A DNA stretch of 56,416 nt. Origin: a virus. A program made the translations under genes and the position numbers. The stretch lies in the IMG/VR virus record IMGVR_UViG_3300021440_000005, positions 1 through 56,416 of that record. One strand, 5' to 3'. This document shows positions 9,023 to 18,251 of the stretch, piece after piece; the first letter of the stretch is position 1; each line of letters begins with the position of its first letter. The notes beneath the pieces were generated by a model. It saw only the letters and a list, made by a program, of their open reading frames with translations, ran no database searches and was not told where the DNA came from.

Positions 9023-10603
9023 CTATACCCCCACTGCTTTTAGGTTAATTTTAATATAATGAGAGAGTTCTTTAGTTGGCTTTGGAATTCTTTTAGTATT
9101 CATATCCTTATACTTTCGAATCTTTTTAACGAATTCGTCCAGAATTTTAGTACCCTTTTCGAGGTTTCCATTCCCTATAACAGTTACATGCTCAGGAGAA
9201 ATCTTGAATTCTCCCGCTGAAAGAGCGCAAGCAACCATTGGCTTTTTATCTTTCTTCAAAGTTTTTGATGGTAACTTTTCAAGGAACTCCTCTAAGCGTT
9301 TAGCACCATTCTCTGAACAACCATCGCCAATTTGTGAAACCGTAGAGGCGTCGATAATGTATGAACCGTGAGGGACATCCACATAAATATTGTCTTCTTG
9401 TCCCCCCTCATATCCATCTATATATTGAGACTTTTTTAACGGTGCTAAGTGTCTAACTTTTCCACCTTCCTTAAATGCATTAAGTGGTCGAGCAAAGTTA
9501 ATCCTTCTTGAATTCTCACTTTTTTCTAGTTCAGGATTCATTGGATTATAGCCACTAGTTGGATGAAATCTGTTCATGAAATGGTCATAAAGCGTCTTAT
9601 TATAAAGACGATTCTCAAGAGCATCTTCGCGTAATTTTTGTTGGTATTTCCTCTGATTTTTACGTTCAGATTTCATCTCTTTGATTGCTTTTTTTCTATC
9701 ATCGGTCTTTCCACCAAGTCCAAAAATATCCAGTCCAGTAGTAATAATGTCAGCAATTAGATCTTGCGTGCTTCCTTTTCCAAATTCTAAGATGGAACTT
9801 GATGTGCCTTTGTTATCAAGACCTCGTTTCTCCATAGCTGGTTTTTTTATGAAATGATCATGTGCTTTAGTAATGCCCATCCCTAATGCGTCCATTAATG
9901 CCCTGGAATAGTCTGTCTCCTCATCCCCATATTCATCTTCATCATATTCGTAGCCATCGGAATGTATTCTTGGTTGCGATGATTCATTACCTCCTCCAAA
10001 CATTGCCGAGCCTAATGCTTCCGCGCCTCCTCCAATTGCTGCGCCTAATGAGGTACCTACAACAGGGATAAATGAACCGACTATTCCTCCGATTAATGGT
10101 CCCCAAAAAGCAAATTGAGGAAAACCAGTTTCCTTATTAACTTCATGATATTCTTCTGGAACGTTGTCCCAAAAAAATTCGAACAAAGTTTTAGGCATTA
10201 ATACTATCTGGTTGTCTGATCCCTCCCCCATTTCTGCTAATGCAGCTGCCTCAGGTGCTTCTACGGCTTCAGGAATATCTATTTCCTGTTCAGGAGGTAA
10301 GAACTTTGACTTAATGTCAGAAGATTTTTTTTGGATATTTTTTTTATCAGATGAACTGCCCCCTACAAAATTATGAATAGCTCCAGCAACCTGATTTTTA
10401 ATTTCAGGATTAGAAAAAATGATATCGTTCAGCTCATGAAACTCTGGAATATTCCATGGGTTATTTCGTGAGACACCGGAAGGTTGAATGCTAGAAAGCT
10501 CCTCGACCTCCTTTGTGTTCATGTGAGCAAATATATCATTATCGCTTGGCTCTTGACCCAATCTTTCCTCTTCCAGAGGTAAACCATTCTCTTCGGGGTT
10601 CAT
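9023..10603 (-). CDS. Virion protein with duplicated GDG-type domain
   Basis: 526 residues. The acidic N-terminus (FAHMNTKEVEELSSIQ) resembles that of the next gene (IIAHFSPKEIEDLNFLQ), so the two share an N-terminal domain. A hydrophobic Gly/Ala stretch (about residues 168-200) could enter a membrane. The C-terminal ~130 residues hold two related units, GSYIIDASTVSQIGDGCSEN and GEFKISPEHVTVIGNGNLEK, a motif I know from podovirus structural proteins. AGGAGG precedes the ATG at 10603. Probably a neck or internal component. Confidence 0.65.
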   Translation of the reverse strand: MNPEENGLPLEEERLGQEPSDNDIFAHMNTKEVEELSSIQPSGVSRNNPWNIPEFHELNDIIFSNPEIKNQVAGAIHNFVGGSSSDKKNIQKKSSDIKSKFLPPEQEIDIPEAVEAPEAAALAEMGEGSDNQIVLMPKTLFEFFWDNVPEEYHEVNKETGFPQFAFWGPLIGGIVGSFIPVVGTSLGAAIGGGAEALGSAMFGGGNESSQPRIHSDGYEYDEDEYGDEETDYSRALMDALGMGITKAHDHFIKKPAMEKRGLDNKGTSSSILEFGKGSTQDLIADIITTGLDIFGLGGKTDDRKKAIKEMKSERKNQRKYQQKLREDALENRLYNKTLYDHFMNRFHPTSGYNPMNPELEKSENSRRINFARPLNAFKEGGKVRHLAPLKKSQYIDGYEGGQEDNIYVDVPHGSYIIDASTVSQIGDGCSENGAKRLEEFLEKLPSKTLKKDKKPMVACALSAGEFKISPEHVTVIGNGNLEKGTKILDEFVKKIRKYKDMNTKRIPKPTKELSHYIKINLKAVGV

Positions 10604-10612
10604 TTTTTCCTC

Positions 10613-11896
10613 CTATACAGCAGAGCGTCTGTTGAAATAATTACGTGTATTGTTCATAGCATTATTGTAATACTGTGGATTCACAGACCCAAAACCATTT
10701 GCCATAGCTTGAAATGGCGACTGCCCACCCATATAATTTTGCATGGTGTTAAAGCCGCCTTGTGCCCCTAAACGGGCATATGGATTTGACAATTGATTAA
10801 TCCCACCTTGGGTTCCAGCCATCAAAGCTTGGGCGGGTGACGCATTGTTTCCATATGCTTGCATGCCTTGACCAACCGCTGCACCCATTGGTGTATTTCC
10901 GTAATTATTGTTAATAAAGTTACCAGCTGACGATGCAACGTTTCTGCCTGCGCCTTGCATAGGAGCATTATTATTAGATATGTTTCCGCTTACATGTCGC
11001 ATTAAATTTCCTATCGCGTCCGCACCCATATTAGATAGAGATGAAGCGGCATTACCTGCCAGCCCCGACATAGCAGCTCCAATTTCTGGTGCGCCCAAAG
11101 CCGTACCTAATCCCATTGCTGCATCCGATGCCATTCCTCCTATCATAGGAGAAAGTGAATGAATTCCGTGCTGTACTTGATTTGCTGCCGCATTAATGGC
11201 TGGTGAAAGATATGGTTTCACTCCGCCGGCTAAAGCAGAAATACCATGATTCATTAAAGAGGAAGGATCGAGACCACCATTTTGTAGTTGGGATGCCCCC
11301 ATTTGTCCTACTGAATTTACTGCATTTCCTACCGCGCCTCCAATTCCAGCACCCAAATCTCCCATACCAATCGAATTACCCAACTTGCCTATACCTTCTG
11401 AAATCGCGTTGCCAGCCATCGGCGCAAGTTTTGAAATTAATCCTCCAGCGGCAGGTGCAAGCGCACTACCTATCGACGAAACCGCCTTAGTAACCGGACT
11501 AAAAAGGTTACCGATCGACCCTAATAAATTTCCTAGGAAATACTCGCGTTTACCAGTATGAGGATTGACTGAGGGCTTTCCTTTATTAAGCATCATGTCA
11601 AAAAAATCTGCTAACTCTCTTGGCAAGACTGCTGCCTTAGAATCTCCAAATCGACCGCTATCTTCAATAAATTGAGCGATTCCTTCTTTTGAAGGTGATT
11701 CATGCGGTAATTGAGAAATTTTTTCCATAATTTCGGGTTGCATTAGCATCTGAAGTAAAGGAAGAAATGACGGTAGCCCTGTCGCCTCGTCTTTGTGTTC
11801 TCCATTTTGGAGAAAGTTAAGATCTTCAATTTCTTTGGGGGAAAAATGAGCAATGATAGTTTCATCATTGTCATCAAAATCATGAGAATTTGACAT
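10613..11896 (-). CDS. Gly/Ala-rich virion protein
   Basis: 427 residues. The N-terminal ~125 residues are charged and paralogous to the start of the following gene, with matching AHFSPKEIEDL and LPRELADFF segments. From about residue 125 onward the chain is low-complexity Gly/Ala/Asn with repeated hydrophobic patches, like pore-forming or internal core proteins. There are no catalytic motifs. The leader carries the AATAATAA-type element seen before many genes here. Role inferred from position only. Confidence 0.6.
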   Translation of the reverse strand: MSNSHDFDDNDETIIAHFSPKEIEDLNFLQNGEHKDEATGLPSFLPLLQMLMQPEIMEKISQLPHESPSKEGIAQFIEDSGRFGDSKAAVLPRELADFFDMMLNKGKPSVNPHTGKREYFLGNLLGSIGNLFSPVTKAVSSIGSALAPAAGGLISKLAPMAGNAISEGIGKLGNSIGMGDLGAGIGGAVGNAVNSVGQMGASQLQNGGLDPSSLMNHGISALAGGVKPYLSPAINAAANQVQHGIHSLSPMIGGMASDAAMGLGTALGAPEIGAAMSGLAGNAASSLSNMGADAIGNLMRHVSGNISNNNAPMQGAGRNVASSAGNFINNNYGNTPMGAAVGQGMQAYGNNASPAQALMAGTQGGINQLSNPYARLGAQGGFNTMQNYMGGQSPFQAMANGFGSVNPQYYNNAMNNTRNYFNRRSAV

Positions 11897-11976
11897 GTAA
11901 AACCTATTTATTTTTATTATTAGTTAGTGTTATTTTACATGTTTTTCGAAAGGGGGGCTACAAAAACCCCCTTGTA

Positions 11977-12555
11977 TTAATAGTAAGTACTTTGGGCAAA
12001 ACTTGTCATATCAGAATCTGCCTGTATTTGCATACGCATACCGAATTGGTTAGCCTCGGAGTTAAATCCTTTTTCAGTAGTTTTCATTGAATGAGCAATG
12101 ACCGGTGCGTGGATTCTATTTTCATATTCGCGTTGCGCGTCAGCGTCTTTTTCCATTAAGACTAAACCATTTCTCTTGATTAACTCATCGTCAGTATCAA
12201 ATTCATACATTTGTGACAAACCACGAGATGGTGATCGATTATCTTGAAAACGCATTTTCGTATCGTCACTAACCGTCGGTAATTCTTTATGGCGGCATTT
12301 GTGAACGTAGGACCATCCATTATCCTTGTGCCGCTCAATATTTTCATACATCACAGCTTGCCGCGATTCATTCCAATATTCGACATCCCCGTATTCCATA
12401 TTGTCCGGTTTATACTTCATATCAATGGGAGATTCCCAAAATTGGCTTGGTCGATGCTCGAAAGCTCCGATTCGTGATGAGTTTTTAGCTCTTAAATCTC
12501 TTTTAGCTGTAGATTTTAGATATCTTTCAATATCTTCTTGCGGAATATCATACAT
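11977..12555 (-). CDS. Conserved-looking structural-region protein
   Basis: 192 residues, hydrophilic, rich in Asp, Glu, Arg and aromatic residues, with no hydrophobic segment. The start MYDIPQEDIERYL is preceded by AGAAAG. It lies between the scaffold-like protein and the large virion proteins, where head-completion or neck genes are common. The family is not recognised. Confidence 0.6.
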   Translation of the reverse strand: MYDIPQEDIERYLKSTAKRDLRAKNSSRIGAFEHRPSQFWESPIDMKYKPDNMEYGDVEYWNESRQAVMYENIERHKDNGWSYVHKCRHKELPTVSDDTKMRFQDNRSPSRGLSQMYEFDTDDELIKRNGLVLMEKDADAQREYENRIHAPVIAHSMKTTEKGFNSEANQFGMRMQIQADSDMTSFAQSTYY

Positions 12556-12572
12556 ATTTTATCTTTCTATTA

Positions 12573-13469
12573 TTATATTTTATAGATATTTGGACTTTCG
12601 TAGTTTTGCTTCTTTGCATTCAAAAATCTTTTGCGAATAAACTCTTTGTGTTTGTCGTTCAACGCATGGTTCATGAAACCTTCGAAAGTTTTTTGCTCTT
12701 CAGCAGACATGGTTAAGTTTTTTTGCTTGTGCCGCGATTGATAATTGTTTACTGGAGCCGAAAAACTATTTCTTCTTGTGTTATGTTCCATGGGCGAATC
12801 GCCTCCTTCTATTTCGGAATTGATCATATTTTCTAAATCTTCAAAATAAGCAGGAGAGAATTCTTCGTCACCGCGTCCCTGTCGTTTGTACTGCATCGAT
12901 AATTTTGAAGATAATTTCTGAGCTAAATTGTAGGCTCCTTGCGAAAAGTTAGGGTTTGTTTGATCGAAATGATTAATGAAAGGGTTTCGCTCTAAAAATT
13001 CTCTATAGTTTGCATCTGCTTCCGAATTAACATATTGAGCAGTTTGTTGCTCAGATACATAACGGTTCAACTCTTCTTTTTCCTTTTGGATTTGATACTT
13101 TTTCAACTTCAATTCCATCAGAGCATCTTCTGCCTCTGTTTTTGCCTTCAGGTCATTTTCAGCCTCAGCAGTCATCTTTGCAAATTTGATATTTGTATTT
13201 ACGAGCTCCAGCGTTGATTCATCTTTTTCCAGGGAAGCTTTTTTTAGCTCATTCAATAAACGTTTTTGCTCGTTCAATTCGTTGAGAAGTTGTATTTTCT
13301 CCTGTTCGAGTCGTGCCGATTTAGAAGGTCGACTTTTCCTAGATTCGTTTTTTTCTTGAGAATCTTCTTCTGCACTTTCAAACAAATTGTGTTTTGCATT
13401 ATCCTGTATTCCATCTCCGGACAATGTTTCGTTTAACGAGGTGTAGAAATCTATGTGTTCTTTTTCCAT
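12573..13469 (-). CDS. Scaffold-like coiled-coil protein
   Basis: 298 residues. Residues about 50-145 form a long uninterrupted coiled coil rich in Glu, Lys and Leu. The middle is acidic and the C-terminus is basic (QSRHKQKN, then KEFIRKRFLNAKKQN). Highly charged helical proteins with a basic C-terminal helix beside portal and capsid genes are usually scaffolding proteins, in which that tail binds the coat protein. AAGGA precedes the ATG at 13469. Inference from composition and position. Confidence 0.6.
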   Translation of the reverse strand: MEKEHIDFYTSLNETLSGDGIQDNAKHNLFESAEEDSQEKNESRKSRPSKSARLEQEKIQLLNELNEQKRLLNELKKASLEKDESTLELVNTNIKFAKMTAEAENDLKAKTEAEDALMELKLKKYQIQKEKEELNRYVSEQQTAQYVNSEADANYREFLERNPFINHFDQTNPNFSQGAYNLAQKLSSKLSMQYKRQGRGDEEFSPAYFEDLENMINSEIEGGDSPMEHNTRRNSFSAPVNNYQSRHKQKNLTMSAEEQKTFEGFMNHALNDKHKEFIRKRFLNAKKQNYESPNIYKI

Positions 13470-13480
13470 TTTTTTTATCC

Positions 13481-13948
13481 TTATGTATGTAAAAAGTCAG
13501 TCGGATCTTTAAAAAATCCTATAATATCCCTATCTTTGACAATAATTAAGCGGTGCGTCGAAGTATTTTTTTCTTGTGATCGAAGCAAATCATACACAAC
13601 AAAGTCCCCGTACGAAGCAGTCGCGCCACAACGAAAGTTTACTTTGTCAAAACACTCTTTGCCCATTTTTATTATTTTACCTGCATAAATCGTATCTTCT
13701 TTATATTTTTCTGGAGAGATAAAATCAGCATATTCATTGCGATTTAATTCAGCTAAAACAACTTCGTTAAAAGCAATTTCAAAATCTGAGTCGCAATATT
13801 CAGAAAATAATTTGTCAAGCTCCTCTTGAGATCTTTTTTTCCGGTTTTGATTTCGCCAATCAGTTTCATCAAAAAAGGGAAGAGGCTCTTCAATTCCGTT
13901 CTTACAAGATGAAGAAATTACAGGGAAATACTTAACGATTGATGCCAT
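13481..13948 (-). CDS. GroES-like small protein, second copy
   Basis: 155 residues and a paralogue of the gene just upstream: both begin with a PLPF(F/Y)(D/E)E-W-N-NR segment and end in a GroES-like pattern, here GKIIKMGKECF, GATASYGDFVVYD and LIIVKDRDIIGFFKDP. This mirrors the GroES order GxVVxVG, GDxVxF and a closing ExDIxAxV strand. It overlaps the upstream gene by one base (TAATG). A co-chaperonin role for the GroEL-like protein at 50615-52348 is possible, but a head-assembly protein with a similar beta-barrel cannot be excluded. Confidence 0.6.
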   Translation of the reverse strand: MASIVKYFPVISSSCKNGIEEPLPFFDETDWRNQNRKKRSQEELDKLFSEYCDSDFEIAFNEVVLAELNRNEYADFISPEKYKEDTIYAGKIIKMGKECFDKVNFRCGATASYGDFVVYDLLRSQEKNTSTHRLIIVKDRDIIGFFKDPTDFLHT

Positions 13949-14487
13949 TAAGAATTCACCAATGAAAATGGATTTCCAACTAATCCCTTAATATTCACGT
14001 CCTGAACTAAACAGATTGGATTATTTTTCGTACGAATTCTTATAACATTCGAGCCATCAATCATGACGTAGTCCCCAATTGAAGCTTCTGCCCCCAGCGG
14101 GAAACGATCAGTTGAAAAACAGCCTAAACCTAGACGAATTATTTTGCCAATCGTCCAGTTTCTTGCTCCAGAAGAATCTGGGTCTTTAACATTAAGAATG
14201 CTTCCATCCCAACTTTTTACTACTGTTTGGTGTGTTGCTGAATATTCTTCCAAAACTACCCAAAACTGGGCAGGTTGGAAATACTCAGTACCGAAAGCTT
14301 CCCTCATCATCTCATTCTCTTCTTCAGTTGTGCGAAGAATACGATTTTTGTTTTGCCATGCATTCTCTTCATAAAATGGTAAAGGATGATAAACGCCTAA
14401 CTTGTGCTCTTTTTCGACTACAGGGTAGACAATATGGTTAGGTTTAGAGTCAAAAAACTCTTTAATTTTCTGAGTTCGATCCGTCAT
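13948..14487 (-). CDS. GroES-like small protein, first copy
   Basis: 179 residues. After a ~110-residue N-terminal part unlike GroES, the end reads GKIIRLGLGCF, GAEASIGDYVMIDG, then ICLVQDVNIKGLVG, closely following the order and spacing of a GroES barrel. A mobile-loop IVL/IVI segment is not evident, so substrate or partner use may differ. Its start lies inside the end of the HTH gene and it is coupled to the downstream paralogue. Beside the scaffold gene, it may act in capsid folding. Confidence 0.6.
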   Translation of the reverse strand: MTDRTQKIKEFFDSKPNHIVYPVVEKEHKLGVYHPLPFYEENAWQNKNRILRTTEEENEMMREAFGTEYFQPAQFWVVLEEYSATHQTVVKSWDGSILNVKDPDSSGARNWTIGKIIRLGLGCFSTDRFPLGAEASIGDYVMIDGSNVIRIRTKNNPICLVQDVNIKGLVGNPFSLVNS

Positions 14488-14749
14488 TTTCTATTGTGTC
14501 CTTATTGTTTTTTTTATTGGGTACAAAAAGCCTTGATCTGATGAAGTCTTCTAAGCCAGATTTCAAAAAGAAAATCTGACCGTATTTACCAGCAGGTTGT
14601 GAATGTATAAATTGATCTTTTTTTGCGCGTAAAGTGTGGACAGAGAAGCCAGTGTACTTTGCTGCCTCTTCGGCAGTTAGAAGAATTGGATTAAAATCGG
14701 ATTTATCAGATAAACCAACTTTTTTTTCCATCTCAGTTATATCAATCAT
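14462..14749 (-). CDS. Small helix-turn-helix DNA-binding protein
   Basis: 95 residues from the chosen ATG at 14749; the frame is open to 14818 but that extension is only low-complexity Asn/Leu overlapping the portal start. Residues about 24-50 (LLTAEEAAKYTGFSVHTLRA) are an excisionase/MerR-type winged helix-turn-helix, followed by a wing (GKYGQIFFLKSGLEDFIRS). Such proteins act as excisionases, regulators or, beside packaging genes, as small terminases. It faces the portal gene across a 60-nt AT-rich gap containing TAATAATAA repeats. Regulator or small terminase are both possible. Confidence 0.6.
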   Translation of the reverse strand: MIDITEMEKKVGLSDKSDFNPILLTAEEAAKYTGFSVHTLRAKKDQFIHSQPAGKYGQIFFLKSGLEDFIRSRLFVPNKKNNKDTIENDGSNSEN

Positions 14750-14809
14750 TTGAGACTCGAGGTTATTATTGTTATTATTGTCAGATAATAATAACAAAAA
14801 AAAATTAAA

Positions 14810-16984
14810 ATGTATCAAAAAAATGATCCCAGTTTAGAAAATCAAAATTTAGTCGATGTTTTGGACAAAGATTATGTGAATGAACTTGGTAGACAGTTAA
14901 AACGTAGGACTGATGACGAATATTCAGCACGTTCAAACTTCATGGAAATTATTCATTCTTCATTGTCGGCATTAGGCTTAACCCAATATCAAAAGGGGAG
15001 AGGCACTGACTCAGGACTTGAATCAGACATTGTCGACTCGACATTTCTGCAGACATGGATTCAAATTAAAAATGAATTTGCTGCAGAGTTACTTGCTCCG
15101 TTTAAGATTGCAAAAACCGACATAGCTCATCGCAATTTACTTAACGCATCGCCCAATGGGAATGAGATGATTTCTCAGTTGGACGTTTATGCTCAAATAG
15201 TTGAAGAAGATATTAACAATAAACTCAATTGCGAATGGTCAGATTGGTTATTTGAAATTAAAAAGGCAATAGGAGCAGCATTTTTAACTGGTTCATCTAT
15301 TAGTAAAGTCTACATGGATCCAGTAATAAACAGACCAGTTTTAAAGATGATTAGTCCTGAAAATATTTTAATTGGTGAACACGAAAGCTCGATAGAAAAA
15401 GCTCGCTGGATCGGTCACATTTATACTCTTACGGAAGAAGAGTTAGATATCTATCAAGCGAAAGGTGTTTTTGCGGCAGTAGATATTCCTCCCGATAATT
15501 CCTACAACGAGCAAAACACTATATCCATTTCTGAACTAGAAAATAGAATTTCAGGTATCGATAGTGCGGCAAAAGATAACGATACAATTAAAAATTATAC
15601 TTTTGTCGAGGTACAGTTTTGGGAATGTGCAGCCAACAACGACGACCCTGCTATATTCACTGGTTCTGAAGAAACGGATTTCACATATTATCCTTACACA
15701 GCACATATCCATAAAGAAACTGGGACTGTTATGGCGATAGATCATGCATGGGATTTAGTTGATGGAGAAATTGTTAAACGTCAAACAATGTTTAAGATGA
15801 CATTTCTTGAGGCTAATGATTTTTGGGGTATCGGTCTAGCCCAGACATGTATTGGACTCCACAAAACCGCAACAAATATCCTTAGAAATCTTACCGATTC
15901 GTTAGCAATTGCGAACTCTCAAACTCTTGTTATGTCGCAGAATTTAGCTCCTCAACAGTCAACTATAACCTTGAGGAATGGTGAAGTGAACTCAATTGCT
16001 TCGCCGAGTGCAGATATAAACGACGCTTTGATGAGGTTGCCTTTTGAACAACCTAGCCCAATGTATATGGATTTTTGGGGACAGTTAAAAGAATCGATAT
16101 CAAAGATGGCTGGGCTTTCATCGGTAACTTTGCAGAACCTTCCACCTAACATGCAGGGGAATTTCCTTTTAGCTTTAATGGATAAAGAAAGCAAACCAAT
16201 GTCTGTTGTTTTGCAAAATTTCCAGTTTGCTTTCAACCAAATGTTTAAATTATTGCACAAGTTGTTAAGAACTGAATGGGCAAATAAACCAATTGCTCCA
16301 AGAGTTTCACCTTTAACTTACGGTGAGGTTTATCACGAATCTATAAATATTATTTCTGCTCTTGATCCGTCAATGTCGAGTTCGGCTGCACAATTAGTCA
16401 GGATGCAAACATTGCTGGATTGTGCTCTTCAATCTCCGCAACTACATGATCTTTCGGCTGTTTATGAGCGTTTGTATAAAATTATGAAGATTGATAACTA
16501 TAAGCAATTATTGCTTCCGCCAGAGGTTCTTCAACAACAACAAGAGCAGGCAATGCAAGCGCAACAGCAAGAACTTGCTGCGCAACAGCAACAACAACAG
16601 GAACAAAACCAAATTCTTATGGCTGACATTGAGAATAAGAAGATGGCAAATGAACAGGAAATAAACCTAAAATTTGAAAAACTTATGTCTGATAATGAAT
16701 TGAACCGGTTGAAAATAATACTTGAGAAAGAAAAGAGCCTGAACAATTTTAGACTCCAGCTTTTAAAAGAAAAAGGTGCAGTCGTTAAACAGAAGAATGT
16801 TGAAATTGCTCAATTGGATAAAGCTAAGAGAGAATATCTAGTAGATAGTGCTGAAATGAAGGCAGCACATGGAATAAGTTTACCAAATATTCCTGAACCT
16901 AAATTAGAGAATTACGATATCGAAGACATGCCTTTGCATGTTGATGATAATAATACTGTTTCAGGCGAACCCAAATTGGGGTAA
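14810..16984 (+). CDS. Portal protein
   Basis: 724 residues, the size of podovirus portals. The N-terminal and middle parts carry the usual portal features: SDWLFEIKKAIGAAFLTGSSISKVYMDP-type wing region near residue 140-170 and the MFKMTFLEANDFWGIGLAQ stretch near residue 330-350 that leads into the clip and stem. The C-terminal ~190 residues are a Gln-rich coiled coil (crown/barrel), with a polyglutamine run near 580. It is the dodecameric DNA channel that docks terminase. Bases 15979-16001 match CRISPR spacer 3 exactly over 23 nt. Confidence 0.9.
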   Translation: MYQKNDPSLENQNLVDVLDKDYVNELGRQLKRRTDDEYSARSNFMEIIHSSLSALGLTQYQKGRGTDSGLESDIVDSTFLQTWIQIKNEFAAELLAPFKIAKTDIAHRNLLNASPNGNEMISQLDVYAQIVEEDINNKLNCEWSDWLFEIKKAIGAAFLTGSSISKVYMDPVINRPVLKMISPENILIGEHESSIEKARWIGHIYTLTEEELDIYQAKGVFAAVDIPPDNSYNEQNTISISELENRISGIDSAAKDNDTIKNYTFVEVQFWECAANNDDPAIFTGSEETDFTYYPYTAHIHKETGTVMAIDHAWDLVDGEIVKRQTMFKMTFLEANDFWGIGLAQTCIGLHKTATNILRNLTDSLAIANSQTLVMSQNLAPQQSTITLRNGEVNSIASPSADINDALMRLPFEQPSPMYMDFWGQLKESISKMAGLSSVTLQNLPPNMQGNFLLALMDKESKPMSVVLQNFQFAFNQMFKLLHKLLRTEWANKPIAPRVSPLTYGEVYHESINIISALDPSMSSSAAQLVRMQTLLDCALQSPQLHDLSAVYERLYKIMKIDNYKQLLLPPEVLQQQQEQAMQAQQQELAAQQQQQQEQNQILMADIENKKMANEQEINLKFEKLMSDNELNRLKIILEKEKSLNNFRLQLLKEKGAVVKQKNVEIAQLDKAKREYLVDSAEMKAAHGISLPNIPEPKLENYDIEDMPLHVDDNNTVSGEPKLG
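15979..16001 (+). other. Perfect 23-nt protospacer-like site for spacer 3
   Basis: Identical to the last 23 nt of spacer 3 (38502-38524), the part of a type II guide retained in mature crRNA and read outward from the PAM. The 3' flank is CGCCGAGTGC. The remaining 8 nt of the spacer do not match. The site lies in the portal gene and the guide has the same sense as the mRNA, so it pairs with the template strand. Confidence 0.93.
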
Positions 16985-17019
16985 AATAAAACAAATAATA
17001 ACAATAAAGGTTAATGAAA

Positions 17020-17334
17020 ATGTCTAACCACAACAAAGTAGAATTTGCAACCAAAGAAGGTATTACTTATGAAACTTCTTTGACTGATTTCGCAAATCGT
17101 CATAATCTCACCAATGACGAATTTTTACGCGGCAGCGGTCGCACCCATCGCGCAACTGGCGGCAATGTCGAAGCTACTGGAACTATGCCAAATTGGGCTC
17201 AAGGAGAACAACAACAAGGCGCAAATACGGGGGGTAAAATTCGTTTTGAATGGAAGGGTGGTTCCAACAACAAACGTATTATTCGGAAAGATGGCGGTAC
17301 AGTCATGAAGAAAATTTTAGGCTCACTTTATTAA
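17020..17334 (+). CDS. Small basic protein after portal
   Basis: 104 residues, Gly/Lys/Arg-rich, with RATGGNVEATG and KDGGTVMKK. AAAGG lies 9 nt before the ATG at 17020; the ATG at 17014 would be only 3 nt from it. There is no hydrophobic segment. A strong hairpin terminator follows at 17347-17375. Perhaps a minor virion or DNA-binding protein; function unknown. Confidence 0.6.
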   Translation: MSNHNKVEFATKEGITYETSLTDFANRHNLTNDEFLRGSGRTHRATGGNVEATGTMPNWAQGEQQQGANTGGKIRFEWKGGSNNKRIIRKDGGTVMKKILGSLY

Positions 17335-17346
17335 AAAAATGTGCAA

Positions 17347-17375
17347 GGGGGGGGTAAGAACACCTCCCCTTTTTA
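17347..17375 (+). terminator. Rho-independent terminator after the portal operon
   Basis: Eight G followed by T pair with ACCTCCCC (one G-U), then a run of T. It lies between the small basic protein and the ERF gene, whose ribosome site begins right after it. Confidence 0.8.
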
Positions 17376-17388
17376 AAAGGTAGAAAAA

Positions 17389-18048
17389 ATGAGCAAAGAA
17401 ACGGTAAACGTTCCAGAAGTAATAAAAGCTAAAACCCAAATAATCTCTGATATCAATAAACTTGGAATTAAAAAAGACATCACGATAAGCTATAAAGAGC
17501 GATCATTCAAGGGCAGATCGACTGAAATTATCGTTAAAAGAGTTGCGGAATTAATCGCAAAATACCATCTTTCACTTTCAAACAATATTCGTGAATTCAA
17601 GGCTGAAAACAACCGTTATTTCATTATTATGGAATATACACTGACTTCATCTTTAGATAATTCCTCCACTATGGGGATTGGATTAGGAGTAGGTGAGAAC
17701 GCAAATCCAGATCGAGCAATTCAGAATGCTTGCACCTATGCCTTCAAACATTTTCTGACTCAAACATTTTTTATAGCTGAAGGTGGAGGTGAGGAAGAAG
17801 AGGAATTAGCAGAGCCAATAGATCCTGAAGAAGAAAAGAAAGAAAAGTTCAGAGCGGCGGCAGTGAGATTACGCGATGACATGAAATCACGATTTGATCA
17901 ATCGCCTAACGATGTCGATGCAAACACAGAAATATTTCAAAGGGAATATCTCCCGAAAATTAACAACGAAGCTTTTCCTCAAGAAATTCGGGCTCAATGT
18001 TTTGCGCTGGCAAGGGCTAGAAATATTGTCACGCACACTGTCATATGA
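17389..18048 (+). CDS. ERF-family single-strand annealing protein
   Basis: 219 residues. The N-terminal ~135 residues have the ERF layout: an early beta region (YFIIMEYTLTSS), a glycine-rich turn and NPDRAIQNACTYAFKHFLTQ, corresponding to the conserved ERF motif DPQxxGSAxTYxRRYxL. ERF proteins anneal complementary single strands during phage recombination and circularisation. An acidic linker (EEEEELAEPIDPEEE) and a helical tail follow. The downstream gene overlaps the stop by 4 nt (ATGA). It works with the SSB and VRR-NUC encoded elsewhere here. Confidence 0.65.
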   Translation: MSKETVNVPEVIKAKTQIISDINKLGIKKDITISYKERSFKGRSTEIIVKRVAELIAKYHLSLSNNIREFKAENNRYFIIMEYTLTSSLDNSSTMGIGLGVGENANPDRAIQNACTYAFKHFLTQTFFIAEGGGEEEEELAEPIDPEEEKKEKFRAAAVRLRDDMKSRFDQSPNDVDANTEIFQREYLPKINNEAFPQEIRAQCFALARARNIVTHTVI

Positions 18049-18251
18049 GTGAAGTTAATTATAGAAAATATCTCAAGAGGAGAATTGATGAAGAAATTAA
18101 TTCTCTCCTTGAACTATTGGTGAAAGAAAAGAAACTTGAATCCATATATGAACTTCAGGGTAAGATAGTTGGCTTAAAGCTCACTTTAGTGTTTATGGCT
18201 GAAATTGAAGAACATTTTAGAAAAATGTTTGAGCCAAATTACGAATTGTAA
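18045..18251 (+). CDS. Small helical protein coupled to ERF gene
   Basis: 68 residues, nearly all charged amphipathic helix. The ATG overlaps the ERF stop (ATGA), so it is translationally coupled and may be an accessory of the annealing protein. Its end overlaps the convergent gene at 18239-18490 by 13 nt. No family recognised. Confidence 0.6.
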   Translation: MSEVNYRKYLKRRIDEEINSLLELLVKEKKLESIYELQGKIVGLKLTLVFMAEIEEHFRKMFEPNYEL

